From: Arsenophonus nasoniae DSM 15247
GTDB taxonomy: Bacteria; Pseudomonadota; Gammaproteobacteria; Enterobacterales; Enterobacteriaceae
NCBI RefSeq assembly: GCF_000429565.1
Contig: NZ_AUCC01000001.1
Span: forward strand, 56,002-120,001
DNA length: 64,000 nt
Direction: 5' to 3'
Below, piece by piece: positions 62,416 to 64,000 of this stretch. Each line of letters opens with the position of its first letter. Positions within the stretch are counted from its first letter, which is position 1. A model generated the notes under the pieces. The model had not been told where the DNA came from, made no database searches, and saw only the letters and a program-made list of their open reading frames with translations. Made by a program: the position numbers and the translations under genes.

Positions 62416-62937
62416 ATGAAGGTATTCGCGAGACAGGTAAGAGTTAGCATGTGGCGCACAGTAATGCTTTTGTTCAGCAGTGTCTGGCTGGTGGCCTGTA
62501 CTGAACATATTAGTATCTACCGGCCGCTTGATATAACCCGCGCCGGTCAATCGGTTGCAGTTGAGTTTGAAATTAAAAAGGAAGGGGGCTATCTGTTTGC
62601 TCTGTTATTTGATAAAGGAGGAGATTATGAAGAAGTACTTAGGCGGCTTGAGTTATTCCGAGGCGTTAATGATACCGGGGTGATAATCCCCATTTCGCTG
62701 CGTATCGTTAAGGATGGTCAGGTTTTTTTTGACGAGATAATCAACACGAAGGGAACTGATGGCGGGCAGGCTTTCTATTACCAGAAGAGAAGGCTAAATA
62801 CCGCGGTACGGAAAATGAAAATATTATCGCTTTTACCCGGACATTACTCGGTGGTCATTACTACGCTGGAAGATGTTGCGCTATTTAACGGGATCGAAAG
62901 TTTTGCTCACGTTAGCTATTTTGATCCTAAAATTTAA
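62416..62937 (+). CDS. DUF5625-like lipoprotein, copy 2 (candidate immunity protein)
   Basis: This 173-residue paralog of the protein at 60936-61460 has the same signal peptide and lipobox (SSVWLVAC). Differences concentrate in two segments: FDKGGDYEEVLRRLELFRGV, and RLNTAVRKMKILSLLPGHYS near the C-terminus. The rest is almost identical. A full toxin-like gene follows 31 bases downstream, so this is the cognate partner by position. Selection for altered binding specificity would explain the clustered differences, but that is inference. Confidence 0.82.
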   Translation: MKVFARQVRVSMWRTVMLLFSSVWLVACTEHISIYRPLDITRAGQSVAVEFEIKKEGGYLFALLFDKGGDYEEVLRRLELFRGVNDTGVIIPISLRIVKDGQVFFDEIINTKGTDGGQAFYYQKRRLNTAVRKMKILSLLPGHYSVVITTLEDVALFNGIESFAHVSYFDPKI

Positions 62938-62968
62938 CTGTAGCATTTTGTCAATAAGGAAGTAAAAT

Positions 62969-63421
62969 ATGGATAAAAAATATACTGTTACCTATAAAGT
63001 GGCGCCGATGGGAGCCAAATATATTTATCAGGTCGATAAGAATGAACACAAGGCCGGGGAGATACATTCTTCATCGGGCGGCCATATGTGGTATGTGTTA
63101 AGTGACGGCCAAGGCGAGGAGCTAAGTTATGGTTTTGAATCAAAACGTGGTGAGCCGTTTGGCGAAGGGTGGGTAACGGATACGGATAATGCCGCCTACC
63201 AACAGACTTCCTATGAGGTCACCCTGGCCTTAAGCCAGGCGCAGTATAATAAATTGAAAAATTTTTCAGAAACACCGGCATCGGGCGGATTTGATGATAG
63301 CAAATATAGCGTGCATGCCAACAGTTGTGTCGATTTTGTCTATTACTCCTTAAACTCCATTGGCTACAACGGTAAGCGTTTTGAAGGCAATCTGTTTCCT
63401 AATCTAACCCGGAAACCTTGA
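62969..63421 (+). CDS. Toxin-like protein with His/Cys (permuted papain-like?) motifs, 5' part
   Basis: This 150-residue product begins MDKKYTVTYKVAPMGAKYIY, with AAGGAAG upstream. A histidine in SSGGHMWYVLSDG and a later cysteine in HANSCVDFVYYSLNSIGYN have the order and context of permuted papain-fold (NlpC/P60- or LRAT-like) hydrolases. Similar proteins occur among secretion-system cargo effectors as I recall. The frame stops at 63421, but the -1 frame already reads NPETLKAMLISKG just before it, so the original protein probably continued to at least 63857. With a lipoprotein upstream, a periplasmic (peptidoglycan) target is a plausible inference. Confidence 0.65.
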   Translation: MDKKYTVTYKVAPMGAKYIYQVDKNEHKAGEIHSSSGGHMWYVLSDGQGEELSYGFESKRGEPFGEGWVTDTDNAAYQQTSYEVTLALSQAQYNKLKNFSETPASGGFDDSKYSVHANSCVDFVYYSLNSIGYNGKRFEGNLFPNLTRKP

Positions 63422-63426
63422 AAGCG

Positions 63427-63888
63427 ATGTTAATATCGAAAGGAGCATCTATTATTCGGGATGACCTGATCCGCAATGGGGATAAATACGAAAAAAGAAT
63501 TCCTAATATCACGATGAATACGCCACCCTGGCTTACGCCAATAAGGGGTAACGGCCCGCTGCCTAGCCCGCCGAAAAGTATGATTAAGATTAATATTAAC
63601 CCGGCTCCCAAACCACAGCAACAGATCCAGGCGGAAAACCAGGCGCAGCTGGATGTGAGCAATGGCTATATTCACAATAGCCCGACCCACAAGATATCTG
63701 CCAATGGCGATATCCTTAGTAAAAGCGACTTCACCGCTACTCAGATGGCCAGCTTGGCGACCGGCGGCATTCGACCCGGTGCGGTGCAACTGGATACCAA
63801 TGTCCGACCGAATGCTTATCTGGCCGAGTTCTATAAACCATCCCACTTTAGCTCCGGTGTCACCGATCATGCAAAACTGATCCACTAA
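63427..63888 (+). pseudogene. Toxin-like gene 3' part, out of frame and cut by an insertion sequence
   Basis: The frame continues the gene at 62969 after a one-base lesion near 63400. It reads MLISKGASIIRDDLIRNGDK, then a proline-rich stretch (PWLTPIRGNGPLPSPPKSM) and IHNSPTHKISANGDILSKSD. From about 63858 the coding sequence is insertion-sequence end DNA, so the last residues (VTDHAKLIH) are not native. It is not expected to be translated on its own. Confidence 0.6.
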
Positions 63889-64000
63889 CGATCATCTAAA
63901 ACTGATCCACTTGGTATTATTCGCACATTTTTGTACGGATAATTTATGTTAACCAAGGAGATATTTGTGGATATTCATGTTCGCTTTGCACAAGGACAAA
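63858..64000 (+). mobile_element. IS21-family element, left end (partial)
   Basis: Two 22-base direct repeats, GATCATGCAAAACTGATCC + ACT at 63865-63886 and the same with CT for GC at 63890-63911, form the multiple terminal repeats typical of IS21-family ends. The outer end is likely TGTCACC at 63858. A transposase start follows. The element continues beyond the window. Confidence 0.7.
63946..64000 (+). CDS. istA: IS21-family transposase IstA, 5' end
   Basis: Eighteen codons are visible: MLTKEIFVDIHVRFAQGQ, the usual beginning of the IstA N-terminal HTH region (compare KEVYMDIRVLKAQG in relatives). A GTG at 63967 has AAGGAG six bases upstream and is the alternative start. The gene is cut by the window edge. 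Confidence 0.65.
   Translation, partial: MLTKEIFVDIHVRFAQGQ

Larger units (their letters stand above)
61902..63040 (+). repeat. Tandem module copy 2
   Basis: This is the direct repeat of 60421-61565, same orientation. Identity breaks down right after the toxin sequence TATCAGGTCGATAA, where this copy continues into a full-length toxin-like gene. Confidence 0.85.

Noticed and set aside
63400..63427. Programmed -1 ribosomal frameshift joining the two toxin frames
   Set aside because: No X-XXY-YYZ slippery heptamer or strong downstream stem is visible. A one-base deletion is the simpler explanation.

Overview
The window is a chromosomal segment of an AT-rich enterobacterium, most likely Morganellaceae. 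The mix of E. coli-type core synteny, very AT-rich intergenic deserts, broken genes and homopolymer frameshifts looks Arsenophonus- or Providencia-like, but the genus is an inference. Core blocks follow E. coli order: zapE (partial), rplM-rpsI, sspA-sspB, arcB with the ArcZ sRNA, elbB, mtgA (1-7.5 kb); dolP, diaA, yraN, lpoA divergent from rsmI, then rnpB (8-12.9 kb); yhaK/yhaJ, yqjF, yqjK-yqjE-yqjD, yqjA, and alx behind a yybP-ykoY manganese riboswitch (21-27 kb).

Accessory blocks lie between and after these. (1) 13-21 kb: an operon of the EF_0829-EF_0839 type, with a PRD-only protein, an SFCGS glycine-rich protein, DUF4312, membrane proteins DUF4311 and DUF4310, an amidohydrolase, a DgaE-like PLP lyase and a DgaF-like aldolase. 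A BglG/MtlR-like regulator is encoded upstream. It looks like an uptake and catabolism route for an amino-sugar-acid-like substrate without a classical PTS permease. (2) 27.4-29.4 kb: a decayed fadH. (3) 29.4-38.5 kb: a very AT-rich island with a LysR regulator, a degraded two-repeat protein, and a tight operon of two glycosyltransferases plus a HemN-like radical SAM protein, which I read as an unknown glycosylated-metabolite locus. (4) 38.5-43.4 kb: a PTS-plus-phosphorolysis disaccharide operon (frameshifted treB, a GH65 phosphorylase with an unusual N-terminal extension, beta-phosphoglucomutase). (5) 43.5-58.2 kb: a Fur-box-preceded hydroxamate siderophore locus: NIS synthetase, TonB receptor, binding protein, two permeases, ATPase, FhuF reductase, then a DfoJ/DfoA/DfoC-like biosynthetic trio. 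The locus thus carries two NIS synthetase domains. (6) 58.3-60.2 kb: an exported GH3 N-acetylhexosaminidase-like gene with a broken start. (7) 60.4-63.9 kb: tandem copies and relics of a lipoprotein (DUF5625-like) plus toxin-like module, interrupted at the right edge by the end of an IS21-family element.

Several genes (treB, the GH3 gene, the two-repeat gene, fadH) are each off by one base in an A or T run. This could be real decay, transcriptional slippage or consensus-sequence error, and the sequence alone does not decide which. No tRNA, rRNA or CRISPR array was seen. All names come from recalled family similarity and motifs, not from a database search.
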